The notes beneath the pieces are model-generated. The model was not told the DNA's origin, made no database searches, and was given only the letters and a program-made list of their open reading frames with translations. The position numbers were made by a program, and so were the translations under genes. A DNA stretch of 64,000 nt, taken from NCBI GenBank assembly GCA_023394875.1, contig JAEXAB010000004.1, positions 310,001-374,000 on the forward strand, given 5' to 3'. Origin of the DNA: Bacillota bacterium (GTDB taxonomy: Bacteria; Bacillota; Clostridia; Christensenellales; DTU072). Of this stretch, positions 15,605 through 25,119 are shown one piece after another (positions within the stretch are counted from its first letter, which is position 1; the number at the start of each line of letters is the position of its first letter).

Positions 15605-17686
15605 TTATAATTTTTGTACAAGGCGCATATCGATGCCTTTTTCGCTAATCTTTATTACTTTGGCTTTTACGGTGTCGCCGATGTTAACAACGTCTTCCAC
15701 TTTATCCACTTTATCTTTACTTAGTTTGGAAATGTGAATCATACCATTTTTGTTAGGAGCGATTTCCACAAAAGCGCCGAAGGTCATAATCTTAACAACC
15801 GGCCCTACTATTTCATCTCCTACTTCGGGATCTTTAACGATAGCCATAATAATCTTTCTGGCTTTTTCGCCCATAGATTCGTCAACGGAAGTAATAAATA
15901 CTTTACCGCTGTCGTCAATGTCGATTTTAACTCCGGTTTCGTCGATTATCTTATTGATAACTTTGCCGCCGCTGCCGATAACTTCTTTTATCTTATCGGG
16001 ATTGATTTCAAAGCTGAAAATCTTAGGAGCATAAGGACTCAAAACCTTTTTAGGTTCGGGCAATACTTCCAGCATTTTGCCTAAAATAAACATTCTGCCT
16101 TTTTTAGCCTGAGCCAAAGCGGTACGAAGAATATTTTCGTCAATACCCTTAATCTTTATATCCATTTGGATTGCGGTGATACCTTCGGCAGTACCTGCTA
16201 CCTTAAAGTCCATATCGCCGTAGAAGTCTTCCAAACCTTGAATATCGCTCATAACAGATATTTTGTGGTTGGCTTCGTCCTTAATAAGTCCCATAGCGAT
16301 ACCTGCAACAGGGGCTTTAATCGGTACGCCTGCATCCATTAATGCCAAAGTAGAACCACAAACGCTTGCTTGGCTTGTAGAACCGTTACTAGAAATAACT
16401 TCGCTAACAGTCCTGATTGCATAGGGGAAGCTATCGTTATTAGGTAGCACAGGCTCCAAAGCTCTCTCTGCCAAAGCGCCGTGTCCGATTTCTCTTCTTC
16501 CCGGGCTCTTCATGGGCTTAGCCTCTCCTGTAGAATAAGGAGGCATATTATAGTGGTGCATATATCTCTTGAAAGAATCATCGTCGATACCTTCAAGTTT
16601 TTGAACTTCGGCTATGCTGCCTAAAGTAAGCGTTGTAAGAACCTGAGTTTGTCCTCTGGTAAACACACCCGAACCGTGAACTCTAGGTAAAATACCGGTT
16701 TCGCACCAAATTTCTCTGATGTCGGTAAGGCTTCTGCCGTCGGGACGAACGCCCTCTTCACTTATGCGCTTACGGACGTATTCTTTCTTCATAGAATATA
16801 CAACGTCGGCAACGTATCCCATTTCGTCGGGGAAAATCTCGGCAAAGTAGTCCATAATTTCTTTGGTAACTTTGTCTTCGTTTGCTTCTCTCTCCGCTCT
16901 GTCAAATGTTTGATAAATAGAAGCTATTTTTTCGGCGGAAAAATCTCTGACTGCTGCTTCCAAAGCCTCGGGAGCATGGCGCAACTCAATATTAGCCTTA
17001 GTTTTGCCTACTTCCTTCTGAATTTCTTCTATCCAAGAAACAATTCTCTTAATTTCTTCGTGTCCGAACATAATAGCGCCGAGCATTTCGTCTTCAGAAA
17101 GTTCGTTACAGCCGGCTTCTACCATCATAACAGCGTCTTTGGTACCGCTTAAAGCAAGGTTCAACGTGGATTTGTCTCTCTGTTCGGAATCTGGGTTGAT
17201 TACATATTTTCCGTCAACGTAACCTACCATAACAGAACCGGTAGGTCCGTTCCAAGGTATATCGGATATGCTAAGTGCTATACTGCTACCAATCATACCG
17301 AATACTTCCGGGGGTATATTTGTATCTACGCTTAAAGCCGTAGCCACTACTGCTACGTCATTAAAAAATCCTTTGGGGAATAAAGGTCTAATAGGTCTGT
17401 CGATTAAACGGCTTGTTAAAATAGCCTTATCGCTGGGGCGACCTTCTCTCTTCTTAAAACCGCCGGGTATTTTACCTACGGCATACATTTTTTCTTCGAA
17501 ATCGACTCCCAAGGGGAAGAAGTCAATCCCTTGTCTGGGTTCTTTAGCCATGGTTACGTTTGTCATGACTACGGTATCGCCACATCTTAAAATACACTCT
17601 CCGTTGCTGTGAGAGCAATATCCGCCGATTTCCGCGCTTACCTCTTTACCGCCGATTGTGGTGGTAAAAATTCTGCTTTCTTTCAT
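15605..17686 (-). CDS. pnp: Polyribonucleotide nucleotidyltransferase
   Basis: 693 residues. PNPase degrades RNA 3' to 5' with phosphate, in the degradosome or alone. Two RNase PH domains (about 1-215 and 300-540) flank the helical linker, followed by a KH domain (KEVIGSGGKVINKI) and an S1 domain (VVKIMTFGAFVEIAP) at the C-terminus. The second core has the GRREIGHGALAERAL and SNGSTSQASVCGSTLALMD signatures. The start at 17686 follows AGGAGG; an upstream in-frame codon at 17704 overlaps it. It lies downstream of rpsO, the classic autoregulated arrangement. Confidence 0.97.
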   Translation of the reverse strand: MKESRIFTTTIGGKEVSAEIGGYCSHSNGECILRCGDTVVMTNVTMAKEPRQGIDFFPLGVDFEEKMYAVGKIPGGFKKREGRPSDKAILTSRLIDRPIRPLFPKGFFNDVAVVATALSVDTNIPPEVFGMIGSSIALSISDIPWNGPTGSVMVGYVDGKYVINPDSEQRDKSTLNLALSGTKDAVMMVEAGCNELSEDEMLGAIMFGHEEIKRIVSWIEEIQKEVGKTKANIELRHAPEALEAAVRDFSAEKIASIYQTFDRAEREANEDKVTKEIMDYFAEIFPDEMGYVADVVYSMKKEYVRKRISEEGVRPDGRSLTDIREIWCETGILPRVHGSGVFTRGQTQVLTTLTLGSIAEVQKLEGIDDDSFKRYMHHYNMPPYSTGEAKPMKSPGRREIGHGALAERALEPVLPNNDSFPYAIRTVSEVISSNGSTSQASVCGSTLALMDAGVPIKAPVAGIAMGLIKDEANHKISVMSDIQGLEDFYGDMDFKVAGTAEGITAIQMDIKIKGIDENILRTALAQAKKGRMFILGKMLEVLPEPKKVLSPYAPKIFSFEINPDKIKEVIGSGGKVINKIIDETGVKIDIDDSGKVFITSVDESMGEKARKIIMAIVKDPEVGDEIVGPVVKIMTFGAFVEIAPNKNGMIHISKLSKDKVDKVEDVVNIGDTVKAKVIKISEKGIDMRLVQKL

Positions 17687-17744
17687 TGATCCTCCTGCGC
17701 CCATCGCCTGATGGACAAATTTTATATATTTTTTATTGTTTCTT

Positions 17745-17777
17745 AAAAAAAGTTGGGGGTTAGCAAAAGCAACCCCC
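17745..17777 (-). terminator. Hairpin between rpsO and pnp
   Basis: GGGGGTT (17755-17761) pairs with AACCCCC (17771-17777); on the minus strand the stem is followed by AACTTTTTTT. It should end most rpsO transcripts and lower read-through into pnp. Confidence 0.8.
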
Positions 17778-17786
17778 TCTTAAACG

Positions 17787-18050
17787 TTATTTTCTCAAAC
17801 CGAGTTCTGCTATTAGCGTTCTGTAACGTTCGATATCCTTATTCTTCAGATATGCTAGCAGATTTCTTCTCTGACCGATCATTTTCAACAAACCGCGGCG
17901 GGAGTGGAAATCTTTCTTGTGAACTTCCAGATGAGCGTTCAGGTGCTCAATTCTTTCTGTTAAAAGAGCAACTTGTACCTCGGGAGAACCTGTGTCGCCC
18001 TCTTTGCGGGCGTACTTTGCCATTAATTCCGTTTTAGACATCTTATCCAT
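17787..18050 (-). CDS. rpsO: Ribosomal protein uS15
   Basis: 87 residues. uS15 binds 16S rRNA early in assembly of the small-subunit platform. The GDTGSPEVQVA.LT.RI..L..HL motif and SRRGLL.MIGQRR..L.YL are complete. GGAGG lies 7 bases before the ATG at 18050. The leader is about 95 bases from a strong promoter. Confidence 0.97.
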   Translation of the reverse strand: MDKMSKTELMAKYARKEGDTGSPEVQVALLTERIEHLNAHLEVHKKDFHSRRGLLKMIGQRRNLLAYLKNKDIERYRTLIAELGLRK

Positions 18051-18144
18051 TTTTTTACCTCCGTTAATGAATATAAATTCACCTTAAGCAAAGTCCACAT
18101 CTTCTTTCAGGAGCAGATAATAGCTGTGCAAAAGGTATTTTTGC
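18051..18144 (-). promoter_or_regulatory. rpsO 5' leader, possible uS15 autoregulatory region
   Basis: Between the predicted transcription start and the rpsO Shine-Dalgarno the RNA can form GCAAAA/UUUUGC near its 5' end and UGAAU/AUUCA just before the GGAGG. uS15 represses its own mRNA through unrelated leader structures in several bacterial groups. That this leader does so is inference. Confidence 0.3.
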
Positions 18145-18150
18145 TACGAC

Positions 18151-18179
18151 ATTATACCATATAAGTTTCACGTTGTAAA
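18151..18179 (-). promoter_or_regulatory. Promoter of rpsO-pnp
   Basis: Minus strand: -35 TTTACA (18174-18179), 17-base spacer, -10 TATAAT (18151-18156). It begins only 25 bases after the stop of the LRR lipoprotein gene, with no hairpin between them. Confidence 0.85.
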
Positions 18180-18203
18180 CCAAAATTTACAACAATATTT
18201 TGT

Positions 18204-21200
18204 TTATTCCAATTCTATTACAGTGGGAGAAAAGCTCACAATTCTTCCGCCATTAATAATTTTGCCACAAACGATAGTTTTCAAACAATAGTTTGCGCCC
18301 AAAGCGCTTTCCGAATACTTAAACAAAGCAGGCTTGCTGTTTCCGCTAATAACACCGCCGTCCAAGGTACCTATAGAATTACCTATATTATAGTTATTAG
18401 TTAGGTTATTATAAGGATTATTATTTACAATTACGTTTACAACAGTGGACATACCGATATTGCTAATTTCTCCGCTGTTATAGCCAACAAGACCGCCAAT
18501 ATTTACTTGCGTAAAGTCTGCTGAAGCAAAACTTATATTTATTGTCGAAGTTACGTCATATCCGCTAGTTGTCACACTATAAATCTTACCTGTGTTATAT
18601 CCTGCGATACCGCCTATATATAAAGGATTATTGCTAAGAGTAGATATACCCGAAATATTAATGTTTGCTTCTACAATTACGTTCTTAATGGTGCCGTTAT
18701 TAATGGCAAACACGCCGGCATAACCGTCAAAACCGTTCAAGCTTTCCGAAGTTACCGTATAATTTAAGGTAATCTTACGCCCGTTGCCGTTAAATAAACC
18801 CGAATAAGGATTGTTCTTATCGCCGATTGGTCTTATTAACGTTATATCGTTTGTCAGAACTATAGATTGACTCAATTCGACACCGCTCATAGCCAAAAGT
18901 TCTGCTCCGCTGGAGACTTCCAAAGGCCATTGAGCATACAAATTGCAATCAGAGCCGATGTTCCAGTTGAGAAGTCCTATTCCGTTTTCGTCACAATAAC
19001 GCGTACCGATACCAGAATGGCTTATCGGGTCAAAATTATCATACCAGCCGCAGAATAAATCCTTGTCGTAGCCTTCTTCTCCGTCAAACAGTATGGAAAA
19101 TTCCTGTCCGAAAATAACTTCTACCGTTCTATAAAATACGTTTGTGGATTCATCTGTATAGCTAAGATATAAGTTAACATTAACTACTATACTTTCCCAA
19201 GACGGGTATACGGTATGGCTGTCGGCATCAGAACGTGACCAGCGCAAAAGTCCTCTTCCGTCTTTGTCGGTAATATAAATCGGGTTACTATTAGCATCGG
19301 TATCGATATACCAACCTAAGAATACATAACCTATCTTAGTCGGCACAGCCAATTCAAACAAGCTGTTAACGAAAACTTCCTGCTCATCTTCCAAAAGTAC
19401 CATATCGGCGTCTGTTTTATCGTATTCTAGTACGTACGCCTTTTCTTCCCAGACAGGATAAAGAGTAATTGTATCGGTAAGTAAGGCATAATTCCAAACA
19501 CCGCTAACCGGATATAAATCAAGTTCGCTTGCTCCTGCTTCTCTCCAGCCTTTTAATACCATATTGCTATAAATAGGTGTGGGGAAGGTATAGGCTTGTT
19601 CGTAGGTGGCAAGATAGCTACTTTGCGGTATGGTTGCGTTATCTTCTATGCGGAAATAAACAACGTAAACCTTAGGCGCCCATACGCAAGTAAGAATAAT
19701 ATTGTAAGGTATAGTATAAACTTCGGTAGTGTTTTCGGCATCGGCAAAGAAAACATTGCCTCTATCGTCCATCCAACCCGAAAATTGATAACCGGCTCTT
19801 ATCGGTCTAGGTACGGTATTATAAGTAATCTCACCGTCAATGGTATCAATCACACCTATATCTATACCCACAAAATCAGCGGTGGGCAATAATGTATCTA
19901 AATCAATAAGATAGCGGTAACTGGACAATTTCCAATATAGCTTATAGCTGTCTTTTGCGTCTTCGCCTACGTAAATCATAAGTCCGTTGTCAAAGAGCGG
20001 TCCGAAAGTATCTTCGTAAATGTCAGGAACACCCGCGCCTTGGACGGTAAAAATTTTATTCATTTGAGCTGCCATAGAGAACGCGTGGGAAGCAAAATAG
20101 CTTTCTGTGCCCCCTAAGTGGACGGATTTTAAGTAATATCCGAAGAAAGCATAACTGCTGATTTTGGTTACGTTTCTGCCGCTAATTTGTACCGAAGGTA
20201 TGGTTATATCTTCTAAAGTACGGCTTGTCCTTACCAAAATCAAAGAGCCTTGACGTTCGGAATATACAATAGAATTATTAGGATTAATGCTATCGTCGAA
20301 ATAAATAAGGTTATCGATTGCCTCATTAAGAAGTTTTTCTTCTTTTAACGTTTCGTTATTATTAAAGAAGTTATTGATATTTTGTGGATTATTCTCATCA
20401 AACAGTATATATTCAGGTTCATATTCACCAAAAACGCCGATATAAGTTAGCGTACCGCTACTCTTTTCAAATCTGACGTACAAAAGTCCGGGTATATTAA
20501 TTGCATCTCCGCTTATCGCTGTTACCGACTCCGGGATAAACAGAGCGGCTATGTTACTGTAGTTAAACGCGCTTTCCCCTATTTGCTTTACTTCTAATAA
20601 TTCGCTGCCGGTATTTGTCGGGTCGTTAATATTAAACACTGTTGCTATTCTTCCAGCAGGATACAGATAAAGTATACTGGGATTATTAATAGCATCTACT
20701 CTCTTGTCGTATTTATAAAGCACTCCGCCAAAACTTACAAAGTAAGAGTCGTCGGTATGCTGTACGTTAAAACTTTCCAGACTGTAACAGCGGTTAAAGG
20801 CGTTTGCCGCAATTTCTTGAGTATCGGAAGCGAAAGTAACAGACTTTAAGTAATAGCAGTCTTCAAAAGCTCCCTCACCCACCATTTCCAAATTAGCGCC
20901 GCTTTGCAAATTAAAATTGCTTATTTTAGTCTTAGCAAAGGCATAGTTACCAACGTAAAGAAGTTTATCCTTAAAGGTTATTCCTCCGCCTATCGTTATT
21001 GTATCTCCGCTAAAGGAAGTACAACCGTAAAAAGCGTATGCGCCTATGTAGGCTAAGTCGGAATTGGAAGTTAAGTTAAGTTTTTTTAGTCTGGCATTGT
21101 TATTAAACGCGCCTTCGGCTATTTCCTTAATATTGCTGTCCAACGTGTATTCTTCGGCGGCGCCTAAATATTTATAAAGAATATTGTTAGCAATAATACT

Positions 21201-22988
21201 GCTCTTAGTAAGGGTATTTACCCACAAGGTGTCGTCAAAAGCTCTGTCTCTTATCCTTTCTAATTTGCTACCGGTAGGTATTTCCACGGTTGAAAGCATA
21301 ATACAGTCGTTAAACGCCTCAACGCCGATAGAACTTACGTTATAATGCAAAACTACGGGTATACGTATGGTAGTAAGCGTTCTTACCGCTCCTATTATTT
21401 CCGAAGTGGTGGACGGGAAGCGGGAATTTTCGTTATAAATAACTCTATAAAGCAGTCTCTTTTCGGAGTCCGTCTCTATTTCCGAAAGCAGTCCGCTTTC
21501 GGTAATCAAACTGTCAATTCTTGCCGCTACCGAACTAAAGTTGGTATAAGCCGCGCGGTAACTGGGGTCAACGCAGATGGAAGTAATATTATAATTAAAT
21601 ACGTTGTTGCCTATGCTGAAATTAATGGCGTTCGGGTTGACGACGGAAAAATCAACGTAGTCAATATGTACGCTGTCAAAAGCGTGGTCGCCTATGTTTC
21701 TTATAGTTTGAGGTAAAATTATACCGCCGATAAGACAGTTATAAAAAGCGTATGCGCTTACTCTCTCCACACCGATAGGCAAGCTGTAAATAGCCGTTAC
21801 TTTATTGGCGGGATAAGCAATAATTTCTGTTGCTTCAAAGTTGTACAAAACACCGCTATTGGTGGAAAAATATCTGGAATTGCCGGTAATGACTATTTCC
21901 GACAATTGACTGCAATTCTTAAAGCTCCCTACATCAATGGTTTCCACACTGGAAGGGATTGTAAGTTTGCGTAACTTGGTAGCTTGAGAAAACGCCTCTT
22001 CGCTAATTCCTATTACTGGGTAATTGTTGTATCTGTCGGGGATTATTACTTCGGCGTCGTTTTTGGAATAGCTAAGTACCTTATAGCCGATAGCTCCGCT
22101 TGGGCTGGTGGAAGGGTTAGATTCATAGCCAATACCCAAAATTCTCCAAAGTCCGTAAAGTGTGGTTTCTACAGAAACCTGATAAGGAAAGTTAATTCTT
22201 GTAACGGAAGTATTGTCAAAAGCCTGGTCGCCTAAAACGGGAGTGGTCGTCCAACCGTCGAATACATAACCTTCTTTTTTCAGTACGGGAATATCGTTTT
22301 CGTTAAGATAGTTTGTTCTTCTGACACCTACGCCGGTATCGCAGTTAGTAACAAAACTAACGGTGTTTATTACCGCTTCGCTAAACGCCTTGTAGGTGTG
22401 GTTTGCGTTCATTGTAACTAAAGTTATTGACTGGGTATCTATTTTTTTGTCGTTATCGGTCCAATAATCGAAATAATATCCGCTAACAGCTATCCATTCT
22501 AAGGTAACAATAGTTCCTTCGTCATATTTAGCTTCAAAATATTCTCCGTCTAAAACTATGTCTTCGTCTAAGTCAATGTTATCTATAGCTATGGGAACGC
22601 CGTTATAAACGCGTAAGGTATATTGTGATTTATCTCTGTTTAGTAAAACTATTTGGAATCTTGTTTCGCAGTTTTCATAGACAACTTTTATCGTTTTTGT
22701 GCCGGGGGTGCTTAATTTGGTGCGGCTCTCTACTGCTATCATGGAAGTTGTCATAGAAATCATCTCGGCAGTCTGGTCACTGTAAGTAACGATTAGGCGG
22801 ATTTGCGTAACGTCAAGTTCCCCTGCAAAAACCGAATTTGGCACGGTGGTAGAATCAACGGCAATGGCGACTACAGTTACGGTAACTTCGTCAGTTGGAT
22901 CTTTTGTTCCGCCCGCGCAAGAAACCATAACGATAACTAACGCCAAAGCAAATATTAACAGCAGTATTTTATTGATTTTCGAACGCAT
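18204..22988 (-). CDS. Large LRR/InlB-repeat/GLUG cell-surface lipoprotein
   Basis: 1594 residues. A signal peptide ends in the lipobox V-S-C. An N-terminal Ig-like (Big_3-type) domain spans about 40-115 and an InlB B-repeat (GYVFDGWTTTP) lies near 240. BspA-type leucine-rich repeats fill about 290-1000 (units such as AFYGCTSF and ITSVTFASDT-like strands). Several more InlB/Listeria-Bacteroides repeats follow (YQFSGWMDDRGN, GYVFLGWYIDTD, DLFCGWYDNFD), and the C-terminal 200 residues carry GLUG-type motifs (YIGGIAGYNTGKI, NIGGLVGYNSGEI). These modules are typical of adhesins of gut and oral bacteria. The ATG at 22988 follows AGGGG; an upstream GTG is less well placed. There is no LPXTG or C-terminal membrane segment, so anchoring is by lipid. 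The ligand is unknown. Confidence 0.88.
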   Translation of the reverse strand: MRSKINKILLLIFALALVIVMVSCAGGTKDPTDEVTVTVVAIAVDSTTVPNSVFAGELDVTQIRLIVTYSDQTAEMISMTTSMIAVESRTKLSTPGTKTIKVVYENCETRFQIVLLNRDKSQYTLRVYNGVPIAIDNIDLDEDIVLDGEYFEAKYDEGTIVTLEWIAVSGYYFDYWTDNDKKIDTQSITLVTMNANHTYKAFSEAVINTVSFVTNCDTGVGVRRTNYLNENDIPVLKKEGYVFDGWTTTPVLGDQAFDNTSVTRINFPYQVSVETTLYGLWRILGIGYESNPSTSPSGAIGYKVLSYSKNDAEVIIPDRYNNYPVIGISEEAFSQATKLRKLTIPSSVETIDVGSFKNCSQLSEIVITGNSRYFSTNSGVLYNFEATEIIAYPANKVTAIYSLPIGVERVSAYAFYNCLIGGIILPQTIRNIGDHAFDSVHIDYVDFSVVNPNAINFSIGNNVFNYNITSICVDPSYRAAYTNFSSVAARIDSLITESGLLSEIETDSEKRLLYRVIYNENSRFPSTTSEIIGAVRTLTTIRIPVVLHYNVSSIGVEAFNDCIMLSTVEIPTGSKLERIRDRAFDDTLWVNTLTKSSIIANNILYKYLGAAEEYTLDSNIKEIAEGAFNNNARLKKLNLTSNSDLAYIGAYAFYGCTSFSGDTITIGGGITFKDKLLYVGNYAFAKTKISNFNLQSGANLEMVGEGAFEDCYYLKSVTFASDTQEIAANAFNRCYSLESFNVQHTDDSYFVSFGGVLYKYDKRVDAINNPSILYLYPAGRIATVFNINDPTNTGSELLEVKQIGESAFNYSNIAALFIPESVTAISGDAINIPGLLYVRFEKSSGTLTYIGVFGEYEPEYILFDENNPQNINNFFNNNETLKEEKLLNEAIDNLIYFDDSINPNNSIVYSERQGSLILVRTSRTLEDITIPSVQISGRNVTKISSYAFFGYYLKSVHLGGTESYFASHAFSMAAQMNKIFTVQGAGVPDIYEDTFGPLFDNGLMIYVGEDAKDSYKLYWKLSSYRYLIDLDTLLPTADFVGIDIGVIDTIDGEITYNTVPRPIRAGYQFSGWMDDRGNVFFADAENTTEVYTIPYNIILTCVWAPKVYVVYFRIEDNATIPQSSYLATYEQAYTFPTPIYSNMVLKGWREAGASELDLYPVSGVWNYALLTDTITLYPVWEEKAYVLEYDKTDADMVLLEDEQEVFVNSLFELAVPTKIGYVFLGWYIDTDANSNPIYITDKDGRGLLRWSRSDADSHTVYPSWESIVVNVNLYLSYTDESTNVFYRTVEVIFGQEFSILFDGEEGYDKDLFCGWYDNFDPISHSGIGTRYCDENGIGLLNWNIGSDCNLYAQWPLEVSSGAELLAMSGVELSQSIVLTNDITLIRPIGDKNNPYSGLFNGNGRKITLNYTVTSESLNGFDGYAGVFAINNGTIKNVIVEANINISGISTLSNNPLYIGGIAGYNTGKIYSVTTSGYDVTSTINISFASADFTQVNIGGLVGYNSGEISNIGMSTVVNVIVNNNPYNNLTNNYNIGNSIGTLDGGVISGNSKPALFKYSESALGANYCLKTIVCGKIINGGRIVSFSPTVIELE

Positions 22989-23028
22989 TGCCACCCCTAA
23001 AAATGTGCATAGTTTTACATATAGTAAT

Positions 23029-23071
23029 AATATAACATATTACTTATAGAAAATCAATAGACGTTAGTCAA
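23029..23071 (-). promoter_or_regulatory. Promoter region of the LRR lipoprotein gene
   Basis: Minus strand: two overlapping candidates with 17-base spacers, TTGACT/TATAAG (23066-23071, 23043-23048) and TTGATT/TATATT (23052-23057, 23029-23034). The first overlaps the hemZ stop codon. Confidence 0.6.
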
Positions 23072-24498
23072 TATTTTGGCTGATTAAGGTAAAAATCTTT
23101 TTTGTCGGAAACGGTCTTTTCTATGCGTTCGCAGTATTCGCGAAAGCCCTTAGGAGAAGAAAATCTCTCTATTTTGTCATTAAAAACGTACTTTGACATT
23201 GCGCCGCAGCCTAAGCCTATAATAGACGCGCTCTCTTCCATCATATCTATGTTGTATTTACACGCCTTACCGTCCTTACAAAAACCGGTGTTTTCCAAGT
23301 TATCAAACATATTCTTCTGACGGTACATGTAGTAAGGAAAATAGCCGTTTTTCTCTAATACGCCGTACGCATAATCAAGCATGCGGTACGCCTCCCCTCC
23401 CGCCTCTTTTTTCGTCCCGTCCAAAGTAAGAACGGAGCCTCTTTTTAGGCTCAAGGTATGGATAGTAATATTTTCGGGAGACAGTTTTATCGCTTCGTCA
23501 ACGCTAAAACAAAAATCTTCGTAGCTTTCTCCGCTAAGATTGGCAATAAGATCCATATTTATGTCAAAACCGTAGCTTTTTGCCAAATTATAGCTTGTAT
23601 AAATTTGTTCAACACTGTGTTTTCTTCCGATAATATCCAAGGTTTTTTGATGAAAAGTTTGGGGATTAATTGATATTCTTGTTACGTTATTTTTCTTTAG
23701 AACGTCCAAAATACCTTTATCTATGGTGTCCGGACGGCCTATTTCTACGGTAAATTCCACGCCGTAATCAAATAACGGAAACAATAATTCGTTAAGCATA
23801 TCCTTGCCTATACTTGACGGAGTGCCGCCGCCGACGTAAATTGATGTTACTTTGTAATTTTTCTCTTTAATTATTTCAAAAGCCGCCTCAATATCTTTTT
23901 TTACGCACGTTACGTAAAGGGGCAGTTCTTTTTTTATGCGAAAAACTTCGGTACTGATAAAAGAACAGTAACTACATCTTGACGGACAAAAAGGAATATT
24001 TAGGAACAAACCTATATTCAAAGGGTTATCATTGATTATATTTTCTTGATTCCTAACGCATTTTTCTATCAACGATACTCTGCTTTGGGTTACCGAAAAT
24101 GCCTCTTTAAGATACTTATTAGGGTTTTCCGTTGTTTTTGTTAGCTCGCGGTAAAGTTTGGTAGGTCTAACTCCGGTGAGACTACCATATGGCAAAGAAA
24201 TGTTGGTTTTTTCACTGATATAGCTGTACAAAGAATTTTTCAAAAATCTTTTTATAAGCCTTTTTTTGTCGCTTTCGCTCTTTTCTTTTATAGTTGTTTG
24301 TTTGGTTTCTTTTCCCCAAAAACTACTTTCTATATCACAAAGAAGACTGCCGTTTTCAAAGGAAAAAAGACAGCATAAAAAATCTGAGGCTTCATTATCT
24401 ATCTGCAAATAAGGGAAAAACGCTCTGACAATTTCCTGCAAGTCGTTCAAAAAACTGTCTTCGGGCAAAATTAGCTTAAATTTATACATATCAGTCAT
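23068..24498 (-). CDS. hemZ: HemZ-type radical SAM coproporphyrinogen dehydrogenase-like protein
   Basis: 476 residues. An N-terminal region of about 160 residues, typical of HemZ and absent from HemW, precedes the radical SAM motif PFCPSRCSYCSF and the GGGTPS AdoMet motif. Family members oxidise coproporphyrinogen III or act in related heme chemistry, but HemZ activity is not firmly established. The start at 24498 overlaps the end of the MBL gene by 8 bases; an ATG 9 bases further in (24489) is possible, and neither has a strong ribosome-binding site. Last gene of the thyA-folA-icd-MBL-hemZ operon. Confidence 0.87.
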   Translation of the reverse strand: MTDMYKFKLILPEDSFLNDLQEIVRAFFPYLQIDNEASDFLCCLFSFENGSLLCDIESSFWGKETKQTTIKEKSESDKKRLIKRFLKNSLYSYISEKTNISLPYGSLTGVRPTKLYRELTKTTENPNKYLKEAFSVTQSRVSLIEKCVRNQENIINDNPLNIGLFLNIPFCPSRCSYCSFISTEVFRIKKELPLYVTCVKKDIEAAFEIIKEKNYKVTSIYVGGGTPSSIGKDMLNELLFPLFDYGVEFTVEIGRPDTIDKGILDVLKKNNVTRISINPQTFHQKTLDIIGRKHSVEQIYTSYNLAKSYGFDINMDLIANLSGESYEDFCFSVDEAIKLSPENITIHTLSLKRGSVLTLDGTKKEAGGEAYRMLDYAYGVLEKNGYFPYYMYRQKNMFDNLENTGFCKDGKACKYNIDMMEESASIIGLGCGAMSKYVFNDKIERFSSPKGFREYCERIEKTVSDKKDFYLNQPKY

Positions 24499-25114
24499 CC
24501 CAAATGGGGTTGTTTTCCTTTTCGTAAAAAAGGGTGGATTGTTCTTCGTGTCCAGGATAAACGATATAATCCTTTGGTAAAGTAAAAAGTTTTTGTTCCA
24601 AAGAATATTTTATCTGCTCCATAGAGCCGCCCTCAAGGTCGGTTCTGCCGTAGCTTTCAAAAAATAAAGTATCGCCGGTAAAAAGATAGGTGTCGTTAAG
24701 AAGATAACATACGCTCCCCTCTGTATGTCCCGGGGTGTGAATTACCTCAAAATTCATTTCGCCAAAGGTAATAATATCTTTATCTTTAACCAAAAAATCG
24801 GCATTAATCACTGGCAATTTTAGCCCAACCTGATAAGCAAGACTACTTCTGCCGTTTAGCATTTTATTGTCTTTTTCGTGAATATAAATCTTTGCGCCGT
24901 CTTCGGCAAAATTACCTAAATTTGCGATATGGTCAAAATGTCCGTGGGTAAGCAACACAGCCTCAACACTTTTGCCATTGCTTTTTATATAATCGGAAAT
25001 TTTAGCGTATCCGCCACCCGGGTCGATGACAACTGCACCCGAATACTTATCGGAAGTTATTACGTAGCAGTTTGTCTGCAAATACCCTACTGAAAAGATT
25101 TTTATATCAACCAT
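24491..25114 (-). CDS. Metallo-beta-lactamase-fold hydrolase, glyoxalase II-like
   Basis: 207 residues. The metal-binding signature is complete: THGHFDH (about residue 57), HTPGHTEGS (about 130), FTGDTLF and YPGHEEQST at the C-terminus. This is the small YcbL/glyoxalase-II-like group, which hydrolyses thioesters in some bacteria; the substrate here cannot be read from the sequence. It lies 5 bases after icd. Confidence 0.9.
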   Translation of the reverse strand: MVDIKIFSVGYLQTNCYVITSDKYSGAVVIDPGGGYAKISDYIKSNGKSVEAVLLTHGHFDHIANLGNFAEDGAKIYIHEKDNKMLNGRSSLAYQVGLKLPVINADFLVKDKDIITFGEMNFEVIHTPGHTEGSVCYLLNDTYLFTGDTLFFESYGRTDLEGGSMEQIKYSLEQKLFTLPKDYIVYPGHEEQSTLFYEKENNPIWDD

Positions 25115-25119
25115 TTTTT

